This document shows positions 14,382-22,400 of a DNA stretch of 28,674 nt, in pieces; within the stretch, counting starts at the first letter, position 1, and the number at the start of each line of letters is the position of its first letter. Below the pieces are notes generated by a model. It had not been told where the DNA came from. It ran no database searches and saw nothing but the letters and a program-made list of their open reading frames with translations. This DNA is from DYTH01 sp964552725 (GTDB lineage Bacteria > Desulfobacterota > Syntrophia > Syntrophales > UBA5619), in NCBI GenBank assembly GCA_964552725.1, contig CAZKHU010000029.1, positions 1 to 28,674 on the forward strand, in the 5' to 3' direction. Position numbers and translations under genes: made by a program.

Positions 14382-16514
14382 CTATCGTATTTGAATGACG
14401 CCGCTTTCGTTTCCGTGTTTGTCGATGGCGATGACGGCCGCTTTGTCCGTGAGTCCGCTGACAGGAACCTCCTTGTCCTTGATGTCCCTCTGATAGACGA
14501 CCGTATCCACGGTAAAACCCTTTTCCTCATCGTAATTCGAATCGATGAGCAGCATGGCCAGACCTTCCAGCTCCTCGTAGCGTTTCTCGTCACGATCCAG
14601 GATGCTGGTCGTAAAGCGGTGGATCTTGAAGCCGTTGGTCGTCTTTTTGATCTCCACCTCTACCGATTCGTTGAAATAGAAGCCCACGGAGGAAATAAGC
14701 TTGTTAATGTTGTCCGACGAGCTGGGCTGCTCCTCAATGGCGAAGTTGCGGGCCACTTCCTCCAGAACCTTGTAGGGGAAGGTCAGCGGCTTGAAGGTGA
14801 CGCGCTCGCCCTGTGTATTCTTCATCTGTGTCTCCCCCACACGGACACAGGTTTCCGGGGCGATGATATAGTAATCGCCTTTGAGACGGCCGCCGCTCTG
14901 GGTCAGGATGCCTTGCAGGTAATCCTCGTCGATGCGCACATTCCTGAGGAATTCATCATCCCAGACCGGATAGATTTCGACCGGATTCCCCTCCTTCAGG
15001 GCACAGACATGGTTGATCCGGTATTTTGCCGCCAAGGTATCGTCGCGCTCGGTCAGGCCGAAGATGCCCATGACAAAGCTGATGTAAGCGTCGCGGTTTT
15101 TGCGAAGGTACATGATCTTCTGAAAATCAAAGGCGCCGACGGAAACGACGCAGAAGGGTTTGGGGGCCGCGCCGTATTTCTCCTTTTTTTTGCCCTGATT
15201 GCCCAGCTTCAGCGATTCCTCGATCAGGCACATCCGCTTTTGCATGGTGTAGACGGCATGCTTGCCGAAATCGCAGACTATCCAGCGGCGTCCCAGTTTT
15301 TCGGCAACAGCGGCGGTTGTTCCGGAACCGGCAAAGACGTCCATGACCAGGTCACCGGGATTACTACTGGCAATGATGATGCGTTCGAGAAGGGCCTCGG
15401 GCTTTTGTGTGGCATATTTTGTATCTTCAGACGCTTGAGAATTAACAGGAGGTATATCTTCCCATAGGGATTGGATAGGAACGCCTTTCTGCTCATCTAA
15501 AAAGCGTTTTAATCTTGGCACACCATTGTCTTTAGGCCAATAAAGCAGTTTTTTTTCTTCAAGCTCATCTAACCTATGAATGGGGTAGCGCCAAGGCTTC
15601 TTTATGCCCCTCCACTCGTAGACAGGATTTACCCCTGCATGGCCAAGAAGGCTTGTTGGCTGAAACGTTCGCCCAGTCACTTCATCGACATATGTGTAGT
15701 ACTTTTCGATGTACTCAGGCCGGTATTCTCCATATTGGTCATTCCAAGGATATTCAGCCGATTTTGTATAAAATAGGATATAGTCTGTCAGCTCTGGATA
15801 TCGTCTATATGAGTTACCGCGAGGAGTGCTTCGTTTCCAAGTAACATGATTGTGAAATAAACCAGCACTGAAAACTTCATCGAGTATTAGCTTAATGATA
15901 TGCCCCATGTGCCAGTCGCAATGCACATAAATACTGCCGTCATCTTCAAGTAGTTCCCGAAGATATATAAGGCGTTCTCGTAGACCTTCAATAAATTCAG
16001 CCCGGTCTACTTTGTCCGTGTAATTATCTTCTCCCGAGTCTCCTTCAAAATCACCCTTCGTTGCAAACGGCGGATCGATATAGATCAGCTTTACCTTCCC
16101 CTTCACCTTGTCCTTGATGACCGGGTCCTGGTTGAGGTAGCAGGTCTTGAGAAACTGAAGGTTGTCGCCCTGAACAATGAGATTGCGCCAGTTGTTGTCA
16201 TCCCCGGCCTTGCTTTCCGCGAACAATTCGACCTGGCTCATCCTTTTGCTGATCTTGCCGCCCTCGAAATATCGTTCCAGTTGCAGGGGGGAACCGCCGC
16301 CAAAGGCCGAGGCCTCGTTCAGGATGGCCGCTTCGGACCGCTTGCCCGCATATTCGATGGTGGGGATCTTCGAGTCCTTCAAGGTCTTGAAATCAAAGGT
16401 CGTATAAAGACTCGGGAAGAGCTTCTTCGCCATTTCCGGGGGCGGCTCCATGCCCTCGTTAAGACACCGCTGCAAGGCGAGCAGGTCTTCTTCGTTCAGC
16501 TTGATTTCGGTCAT
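14382..16514 (-). CDS. mod: Type III DNA methyltransferase Mod subunit
   Basis: This 710-aa protein recognises the target and methylates adenine or cytosine amino groups. It is a beta-class, circularly permuted enzyme: catalytic motif IV is LIYIDPPFATKG (about residue 145) and the AdoMet motif I is DVFAGSGTTAAVAEKLGRRW (about 390). DPPF instead of DPPY is a common variant. The target recognition region lies between them (about 175-370), and its DNA (about 15410-15990) is strikingly AT-rich, with sampled lines near 32-35% GC against about 50% in the flanks. The C-terminal third matches the region found in Type III Mod proteins. Specificity cannot be read from sequence. Confidence 0.92.
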   Translation of the reverse strand: MTEIKLNEEDLLALQRCLNEGMEPPPEMAKKLFPSLYTTFDFKTLKDSKIPTIEYAGKRSEAAILNEASAFGGGSPLQLERYFEGGKISKRMSQVELFAESKAGDDNNWRNLIVQGDNLQFLKTCYLNQDPVIKDKVKGKVKLIYIDPPFATKGDFEGDSGEDNYTDKVDRAEFIEGLRERLIYLRELLEDDGSIYVHCDWHMGHIIKLILDEVFSAGLFHNHVTWKRSTPRGNSYRRYPELTDYILFYTKSAEYPWNDQYGEYRPEYIEKYYTYVDEVTGRTFQPTSLLGHAGVNPVYEWRGIKKPWRYPIHRLDELEEKKLLYWPKDNGVPRLKRFLDEQKGVPIQSLWEDIPPVNSQASEDTKYATQKPEALLERIIIASSNPGDLVMDVFAGSGTTAAVAEKLGRRWIVCDFGKHAVYTMQKRMCLIEESLKLGNQGKKKEKYGAAPKPFCVVSVGAFDFQKIMYLRKNRDAYISFVMGIFGLTERDDTLAAKYRINHVCALKEGNPVEIYPVWDDEFLRNVRIDEDYLQGILTQSGGRLKGDYYIIAPETCVRVGETQMKNTQGERVTFKPLTFPYKVLEEVARNFAIEEQPSSSDNINKLISSVGFYFNESVEVEIKKTTNGFKIHRFTTSILDRDEKRYEELEGLAMLLIDSNYDEEKGFTVDTVVYQRDIKDKEVPVSGLTDKAAVIAIDKHGNESGVIQIR

Positions 16515-16601
16515 ACAGGGATTCCTCTTTCCTAAAATTGGGCTTTTAGTATTTGAGATGGCAATTTACAAGGTTCTCAAGGCGTTATGGATATCCATTG
16601 A

Positions 16602-16677
16602 AAAATCTCCCCTTACCCCCTTTTTGTCAAAGAGAGGAATCGTCCCTGCCTTCGACAAAGGAAGGTTGGGAGAAATT
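16602..16677. repeat. Imperfect inverted repeat between ORF6N gene and mod
   Basis: The left arm begins AAAATCTCCCCTTACCCCC at about 16602 and continues to TTTTTGTCAAAG (about 16632). Its imperfect complement runs from TTCGACAAAGGAAGGTTGGG (16651-16670) through AGAAATT. Such AAATCCCCC/GTCAAAG arms are seen in dispersed intergenic repeats of deltaproteobacteria. It may end transcription of the ORF6N gene. The remaining intergenic bases before mod (16515-16601) show nothing recognisable. Confidence 0.5.
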
Positions 16678-17225
16678 TAGCGTTTCTTTGTTTTTTCACC
16701 GTAAGCGGCCTGTTTTTCCTCTACCATAAAGCCTATTTTTTTTCTGGGTTTTGCTTCTGTTTCCAAAAGTTGTTCGATTGCCTCAAATACGATCCTGAAA
16801 TTTTTATCATACTTTTTTTCCATGGCTTCGATTTTTCGCCTGATATCCTCGTGGGTTGACAACATTTGCCGAAGCTGGGTAAATGCCCTCATGATTTGAA
16901 TGTTGACCTGGATTGCCCTCTTGCTGTTGAGAACGCTTGAGAGCATGGCCACACCTTGTTCGGTAAAAACCATCGGTTCATATCGCAAGCCCATTCGATC
17001 ACTTTTGGAGGTCACAAATTGTGACCTCCAATTTTGAAACTCTTCGCGGGTAAGTTCAAACATGAAATCATTTGGAAATCGGTCGATATTTCTCCTTACC
17101 GCCTGTTTTAACGCCTTTGTTTCCACCTGGTAAAGTTCGGCTAAATCTCTATCCATCATAATCTTAATGCCGCGAATGAGATAAATTCTACTGGCAATCC
17201 GTTCCATAGGAATTATTGGATCCAT
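16677..17225 (-). CDS. ORF6N (KilA-N-related) DNA-binding domain protein
   Basis: The 182-aa protein opens with the ORF6N domain (about residues 8-95): IASRIYLIRGIKIMMDRDLAELYQVETKALKQAVRRNIDRFPNDFMFELTREEF, followed by FTEQGVAMLSSVLNSKRAIQVNIQIMRAFTQLR. The rest is a charged helical region ending in a basic tail (about 110-182) that could form a coiled coil. ORF6N proteins come from phage and are frequent companions of restriction-modification genes; a regulatory DNA-binding role is an inference. It starts 52 bases after the helicase-nuclease stop, on the same strand. Its DNA is AT-richer than its neighbours, suggesting separate acquisition. Confidence 0.85.
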   Translation of the reverse strand: MDPIIPMERIASRIYLIRGIKIMMDRDLAELYQVETKALKQAVRRNIDRFPNDFMFELTREEFQNWRSQFVTSKSDRMGLRYEPMVFTEQGVAMLSSVLNSKRAIQVNIQIMRAFTQLRQMLSTHEDIRRKIEAMEKKYDKNFRIVFEAIEQLLETEAKPRKKIGFMVEEKQAAYGEKTKKR

Positions 17226-17277
17226 GCTATGCTCCCTTTTTTGCCCGATACGGGCTTTTCAGTATGGCAGTCCGGCG

Positions 17278-20200
17278 TTACTCAAACTTCTTTTCCAATA
17301 GATCATTTAATACGTCTGCCTGAGTCTTTCCGGGTTCATCCGGAATGAGCGAAAACTTGTTGATTCGAAGGAATGAATAGCCGTAGCTCTCCAGTTCCAG
17401 TTGCCGCTCGATATCGTATTCGAGATATTCCTGGTCGAAATTGTGGCGCGTCACGATTTCCGGGTTGCGGGTATGGTACTCGACGCCGTCGTATTCGAGG
17501 ACCAGCGATTTCTCCCTGCCGCCCTGCGATTGGGTCAGAAGGAAATCGACGCGATAGTTCGGGATGTAGCGATGGTACTCCTCCCGGATGTACTTGCCGA
17601 TTTCAAACTGGGCGATCAGGCGCAGGGTATCCCGATGGGCCTGAAAGAAGTTGGTTTGCAGTATCTGCTGGTAAAGATTCTTTTCCGCCGGTGATTCGAA
17701 GACGCTTTCATCTTCAACGTAGTGGTCGTGGGCCGCGTTCAGCATCTTGTCGTAATGCAGCAGCGCATTGCCCAGGCGGGTATCACTGTAATCGGTCAGC
17801 GGCATGCTGTGGACAAAGACCATCGTGTCCCTGGCGCGGCTGAATCCAACGTTTAGCCGCTGCATCTTGAGGTTGCGTATGTTGTCCGCTGTCCCGTTGA
17901 TGACGGGATAGATGTCCCGGAGGCTGCCGTTGTTAAGCTTTTTGTCCTCGACAAAGGAATAGTAGATCAGGTCCCGTTCTTCACCCTGCACATCGCCCAC
18001 GAACCAAACCGTAAAGCGATGATTGCGCACCAGGTCGGGCTGGATCTTCATCTCCTTCCGGAAAATCTCCTCCATGCGGTCCTTCTGATCCTGGAAGGAG
18101 CAGATCACGCCGATGGCGCCCTTGTAGCCTTGGCCGATGAGGCTTTCGATGTCGTTCTTGATCGCCTCGATTTCGTCGAGGTTGACTCTGCGGCCCGAGT
18201 TTCCCTGGGTTTCCACCTTCAGGAAGCGCAGGACCTCTTTGATGGGCTTGGTCCTGATCCGGGTAGGCGCCAGTTCGATCTGGCTTTCCTTGTAAAAGTA
18301 TTCATTGGAATAGCTGATGATTTCCGGAAAGCTCCGGAAGTGGACATTGAGAGACTCGGAATAGTTCTGGAGCGCCCTGGCAAAGGCGAGCGTTGAGGTC
18401 CGGATGCTGAAGGTCTTGAGCCACTCCTTGGTGCCGGGCGTGATCGGAATGAACCGGGAGGCCTCCTGCTCGTCCTCCGGCAGTTCCCGGGAGGCTTCCC
18501 GGGCGAGCCGCTCCTTTTCCTCTTCGGAGATGGCCTGATTACGGTCGATGGCGTAGTCGCGGAGGATATCCTTGAAGTAGTGCACCGCGTAGCGCTCCGA
18601 TACATTGACGGCGCCCACCGCGCCATACTGGAGTTCGTCCCCGAAAACGATGGTCTGCTTGGCCCGGAGCATGAGGGAGATGGACTCGGCGATCGACACC
18701 TGGGAGGCCTCGTCGATGATGAGCAGATCGATCATGTCATCCTTCATGGGGAAATACTGCGCGATCAGTCCGGGCTCGGAGATGATGCAGGTCAGATGGG
18801 ACAAGAGCACCTGGGCCTGTTCCAGTGAGATGCGGCGCCCGGCGGCGATGGTGGTGAGGATCTGCTGGACATGCCCGGAATGGTTGACGAGGCCGCTGAA
18901 CCGGAGGTCGGCGGCATTTTCGATCAGCTTTTGCGTCTTGCCGAAATAATCGTCGAGCAACCCGCGGGTCGGAGGGGCGACTGGGACCGCGGTCGAAAGC
19001 TCCGAATGAAGTTGGAGATATTTGAAGAAATGTTCAGCGCGCGCCGGAGGATTGTGCAATTGCCCAAAGGTGGCAAGCTGGTTTTGGTTGACGCCCAATT
19101 TCTCCAGGACTGGCCCGTAGTGGCGGAAGAGGAGGGTCAGTGCGTCGATATCCGTCTGTTCGATCTGGTCCGCAATCTCCTGCGCTTTTTTCAGGAGCGA
19201 GTAGATCCCCGCTAGGTCGTGCGAACCTGAGTTGACGAGGTCGGCAAAAAACGCAATCTCCTTGCGGAGTGCGAGGGATTCTCTTAGAAGCTTGAGCTGA
19301 TCAATGGTCGTTTGGATCTGATTGAGGTTTGCCTTTGAGAAAGGCATGCCCAGAAGATCGCCGATGAGATCCGTTACGGGTTTGAATTCGAGACTCTCCA
19401 GATGTGCCAACTGTTGCGCCAGCGTCTCGGGGCTGCAACGGCGATGGCCGTGTAGGATGTAATCCCGGGTTAATCCGTGGCAGGCAGTGGCCATATTGTC
19501 CACATAGGCGATCGTGGCCCGGAGTTTTTCCTGGAGGGCTTTGCGGCCCTCCTGATCGATCGCCTTGAGCGCCTCGGGATGGAGTCGTTCAATGTCCTGC
19601 TGGAGTGTTTTGATCCCTTTCCGGTGAGTCAGTTGGCCAAGCCCCAGCATCCGCTCTTCTAACTCCGCTAACCGCGCCACGGTATCTTGTAAGGCGACCA
19701 GGATTTGGTAAGTCGCTTCTCCGAAGTCATGGGGTGGTTTGAGCGATACCTTATCCAGGGCTACTTCGCCTATGGGGTGCGCCTTATCCAGGCAGGTGGC
19801 CAGATTCTCGATGATTTTTGCAACGGCATCGAGTTCTTCCGGTACTGCGACCACTCTGGCTATCGTGTCTGCCGGGATTGTGGAGCTCAGTTTGTTGAGG
19901 CGATCGCACTTCTCCAGCACCTCCGGCAATTCCTTGCGCCTGGCGTACAGCGTCGAAAAAGCACCCAGGGTAATCGCAAGGGGATTGGCTTGGAAACATC
20001 CGGCGAGTTTCCGGATAGGTTCGACGGCCAACACCGTGCCGGCAGGCAGTCGGATCGGATCTACTGAGTGGCCGACGCCGAAGAGGGCTTCTTCCACCTG
20101 AGCCAAGGCAAAGGCCTTCTGGACGAGGTCTTTATATTGTCCTGTATGCTGCCAAAAGTCCTTATTGTCCCTGGCGATCTGTTCGAAGAGGTGGGCGCGA

Positions 20201-21798
20201 TCGGCGGCAACGGCCTCCCGGTTGACGTCGTAGGCGCGGTTTCTCGCGCCGTTGATCACTTGACTTGCGAGGGTGTTTTCCGTGCTGTTGAGCGTCGCAG
20301 GTGTCCCCGGTTTCTCAAGACGCATGACGGCAGGCTTGGCGCGGGGATGCAGTTTCTTGAACCGATCGGTGAGCATGTGATCGATGACATCCAATGCCTG
20401 CTTCTTGTGGGAGGTAATGACCACGGATTTGTTCTGCTGATTGGCAAGATAGACGAGCGCCGCGATGGTGTAGGATTTGCCGGTGCCCGGCGGCCCATCG
20501 ACCACGATGATCTCGTTCTTCGGGTTTTGAACCGCCGTCAAGATCTTCTTTTGCGCCTCGTTGAGGTTCATCGGGATGGACAAAACCGATGATGCCAGCC
20601 GCTCTGCTGATTTGCGCGGGAACGATTCCGAATAAGATTTCTGCACCTCATCGGCGGTGCTTTGAACCTTGCCGTCCACATATCGTTCCACAAGCCCAAT
20701 GAACTTCTGGCCAGCGCCGTCGTCCAACCCGGTGATCAGTTCCGAATAATCGAGGATTCGCCTGTCCTCATCCTTCACCGCCTGGAGTCCCAGACGATAG
20801 GAGACCTGGGGCAACCCTTCCCGGATCAGCGGACGGAAGGGGGATTCAAGGAGGAAATTCTCCGGCACGTTGAACTTGGCCTGAAGGAACTTTTCGATCA
20901 CCGACAACTCCCCGGCGGCTGTCTCCAGTTTCGCCGCCCTCGGTGTCGTCAGGACGGTGTCAAACTCAAAGCTGTTGATGGCGGGCGTGTTCAGCATGAC
21001 TGCGTTGCGCAAGGCTTCAACCACGATGTTCTGATCCTGGTCCCGGACACTTACTTCGACGGTGAATAGAGGATATTTCCGGCTGTCGCCGGCAATCTCG
21101 TCAAAAAAGATGTACAGCGATTGCGAGGTTATAAATTGAAGATAGCGACGGAGCAGGGCATGGAGATCAAAGATGACCAAATCAAAGGTCTGACTGTCAA
21201 TGAACGCCGTTGCGGCGGCGATATAATCGGCAGACGCGGAAGAAGGGATTGCTTTTTTTTGTAGCTCATCGAAAAGCCGTTGCACCTCGCGCTGCGGATT
21301 AAAGGAGGAGAATGGCACATGCAGGATAGCGTATTCGCTCTGCAGCGTCTTGATCTTCTCATCCTGAAAGGCCGTTAGCGACTCCAGCGCCTTCTTGCGA
21401 AACGTCAGGTTGTACTCACGGAGCCCCTCTGCAATTGCCCGGGCTTCGGTTTCGGCGGGATCCCGTTCGGGATCCGCTTCGCGGAGTTGTACGCGGCACT
21501 GCTCGATCGTTGAATCAAGAAATGAGGCGTTTAATTCTGTTTCGAGACGGGAAAGCAGGGCGGTCTTGAATGCGTCGGAATCCAAACGGACAATGTAATT
21601 GCCCTTGCGGACCTCAAAATGAAAAGATTTTCCTTGGACGACAGTCTCTAAGAGTTTCTTCTGAAAATCGGGGAAGACGGAAAAATCAAGGGTGAAAGCG
21701 TCGTTGGACCATTCATAGGAGAGCTTGCTGCCGAAACGGAACCTTGTTTCATTAAAGGCGGCAAAATAATTGAGAATGCTCTTGGCAAAATTTTTCAT
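17278..21798 (-). CDS. Giant SF1 helicase with C-terminal Vsr/DUF559-like nuclease
   Basis: The 1506-aa protein belongs to the Upf1/Dna2-like SF1 group. Residues 1-420 form an N-terminal region I do not recognise. Walker A is VVDGPPGTGKSYT (about 433), motif Ia follows in VVITSHKKQALDVIDHML, and motif II DLLIIDEASQ comes only at about 1023. The roughly 580 residues between contain leucine-rich, probably coiled-coil segments. Motifs III (FGDELQYG) and VI (NVGFSRARDTMVFV, about 1315) follow. The C-terminus (about 1400-1495) has RVDFLL, LVLEYDGVEYHT and RQLELESYGYSFLRINKF, a Vsr/DUF559-type PD-(D/E)xK nuclease. Helicase plus Vsr resembles the Hhe defence architecture, but I see no DUF4011. Start RBS is weak. 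Confidence 0.85.
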   Translation of the reverse strand: MKNFAKSILNYFAAFNETRFRFGSKLSYEWSNDAFTLDFSVFPDFQKKLLETVVQGKSFHFEVRKGNYIVRLDSDAFKTALLSRLETELNASFLDSTIEQCRVQLREADPERDPAETEARAIAEGLREYNLTFRKKALESLTAFQDEKIKTLQSEYAILHVPFSSFNPQREVQRLFDELQKKAIPSSASADYIAAATAFIDSQTFDLVIFDLHALLRRYLQFITSQSLYIFFDEIAGDSRKYPLFTVEVSVRDQDQNIVVEALRNAVMLNTPAINSFEFDTVLTTPRAAKLETAAGELSVIEKFLQAKFNVPENFLLESPFRPLIREGLPQVSYRLGLQAVKDEDRRILDYSELITGLDDGAGQKFIGLVERYVDGKVQSTADEVQKSYSESFPRKSAERLASSVLSIPMNLNEAQKKILTAVQNPKNEIIVVDGPPGTGKSYTIAALVYLANQQNKSVVITSHKKQALDVIDHMLTDRFKKLHPRAKPAVMRLEKPGTPATLNSTENTLASQVINGARNRAYDVNREAVAADRAHLFEQIARDNKDFWQHTGQYKDLVQKAFALAQVEEALFGVGHSVDPIRLPAGTVLAVEPIRKLAGCFQANPLAITLGAFSTLYARRKELPEVLEKCDRLNKLSSTIPADTIARVVAVPEELDAVAKIIENLATCLDKAHPIGEVALDKVSLKPPHDFGEATYQILVALQDTVARLAELEERMLGLGQLTHRKGIKTLQQDIERLHPEALKAIDQEGRKALQEKLRATIAYVDNMATACHGLTRDYILHGHRRCSPETLAQQLAHLESLEFKPVTDLIGDLLGMPFSKANLNQIQTTIDQLKLLRESLALRKEIAFFADLVNSGSHDLAGIYSLLKKAQEIADQIEQTDIDALTLLFRHYGPVLEKLGVNQNQLATFGQLHNPPARAEHFFKYLQLHSELSTAVPVAPPTRGLLDDYFGKTQKLIENAADLRFSGLVNHSGHVQQILTTIAAGRRISLEQAQVLLSHLTCIISEPGLIAQYFPMKDDMIDLLIIDEASQVSIAESISLMLRAKQTIVFGDELQYGAVGAVNVSERYAVHYFKDILRDYAIDRNQAISEEEKERLAREASRELPEDEQEASRFIPITPGTKEWLKTFSIRTSTLAFARALQNYSESLNVHFRSFPEIISYSNEYFYKESQIELAPTRIRTKPIKEVLRFLKVETQGNSGRRVNLDEIEAIKNDIESLIGQGYKGAIGVICSFQDQKDRMEEIFRKEMKIQPDLVRNHRFTVWFVGDVQGEERDLIYYSFVEDKKLNNGSLRDIYPVINGTADNIRNLKMQRLNVGFSRARDTMVFVHSMPLTDYSDTRLGNALLHYDKMLNAAHDHYVEDESVFESPAEKNLYQQILQTNFFQAHRDTLRLIAQFEIGKYIREEYHRYIPNYRVDFLLTQSQGGREKSLVLEYDGVEYHTRNPEIVTRHNFDQEYLEYDIERQLELESYGYSFLRINKFSLIPDEPGKTQADVLNDLLEKKFE

Positions 21799-22211
21799 TT
21801 TATAAGGTTTTCCCTGAAAGTTAGCGAGAATAAGGCGAACAGTCTAACATCTTTTCAGAAAAATTGGCGGATCTGCCAAGCAATTCGAGCCGAATAATAC
21901 AACTTTGCGTGCTTATTGCAACAATAAATCGGTGTTAAATAGTCCATAAATCAAATAATCTTATGTACGAGGGTGGGCAAGGTTCACGCCGGCGCATTCC
22001 TATGCTCCAGCCATGTTATGCCACTGCTGCTCTTGGCCTTTATGATTATGCTGAAGATGGAGCGGTTCTTTGAGGGCTGCTTTTTTACCCTGCCGAAGAC
22101 GATTTGTCTGTGATCATGATTGCGGACATATTTAAGGAAAAATATCTCTTGATTAATTTAAAATCTGCTGTATTAATATGCAAATACTTAATATAAAGGC
22201 AGGACATTTTA
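21799..22211. other. Non-coding stretch at the right edge of the defence island
   Basis: About 410 bases without a convincing gene. It includes the possible helicase promoter and an AT-rich part at 22130-22210. Short frames near 21960-22130 look like debris but match nothing I can name. Confidence 0.5.
21894..21921 (-). promoter_or_regulatory. Possible promoter of the helicase-nuclease gene
   Basis: On the minus strand TTGCAA (21921-21916) and TATTAT (21899-21894) are 16 bases apart, about 95 bases before the start codon. The match is fair and the region is AT-rich, so chance is possible. Confidence 0.3.
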
Positions 22212-22400
22212 ATGGACATTCTAACGGACAAAACAGTATCCGATCCGGTGGTCGCACGGATTGAGACCTCCCGCTTCGGACCCTTTGTCTTTCAGATCGG
22301 CGTGGATCAGCGGGAGGCAACGCTGCACCTGCAACGGGTGGTCGATGCCCAGGCACGGTTCATGAGTTCTCCCCTTTCCCAGGTGGCCAACCGCATTTAA
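22212..22400 (+). pseudogene. Short N-terminal gene fragment, possibly Fic-family
   Basis: The 62-codon frame contains VARIETSRFGPFVFQIGVDQ and ARFMSSPLSQVANRI, then stops at a TAA that overlaps the end of the NAD(P)HX repair gene. The composition is that of a real protein start, not a shadow. I recall similar N-termini in Fic-domain (AMP-transfer) proteins, but the recall is weak and no Fic catalytic motif is present. It is probably the left-over start of a gene deleted at the island edge. The RBS is poor (AGGCAGG). Confidence 0.4.

Noticed and set aside
14343..15467. Long plus-strand open frame (374 codons) opposite mod
   Set aside because: It is antisense to the methyltransferase, whose motifs are clear; the translation has no recognisable domain.
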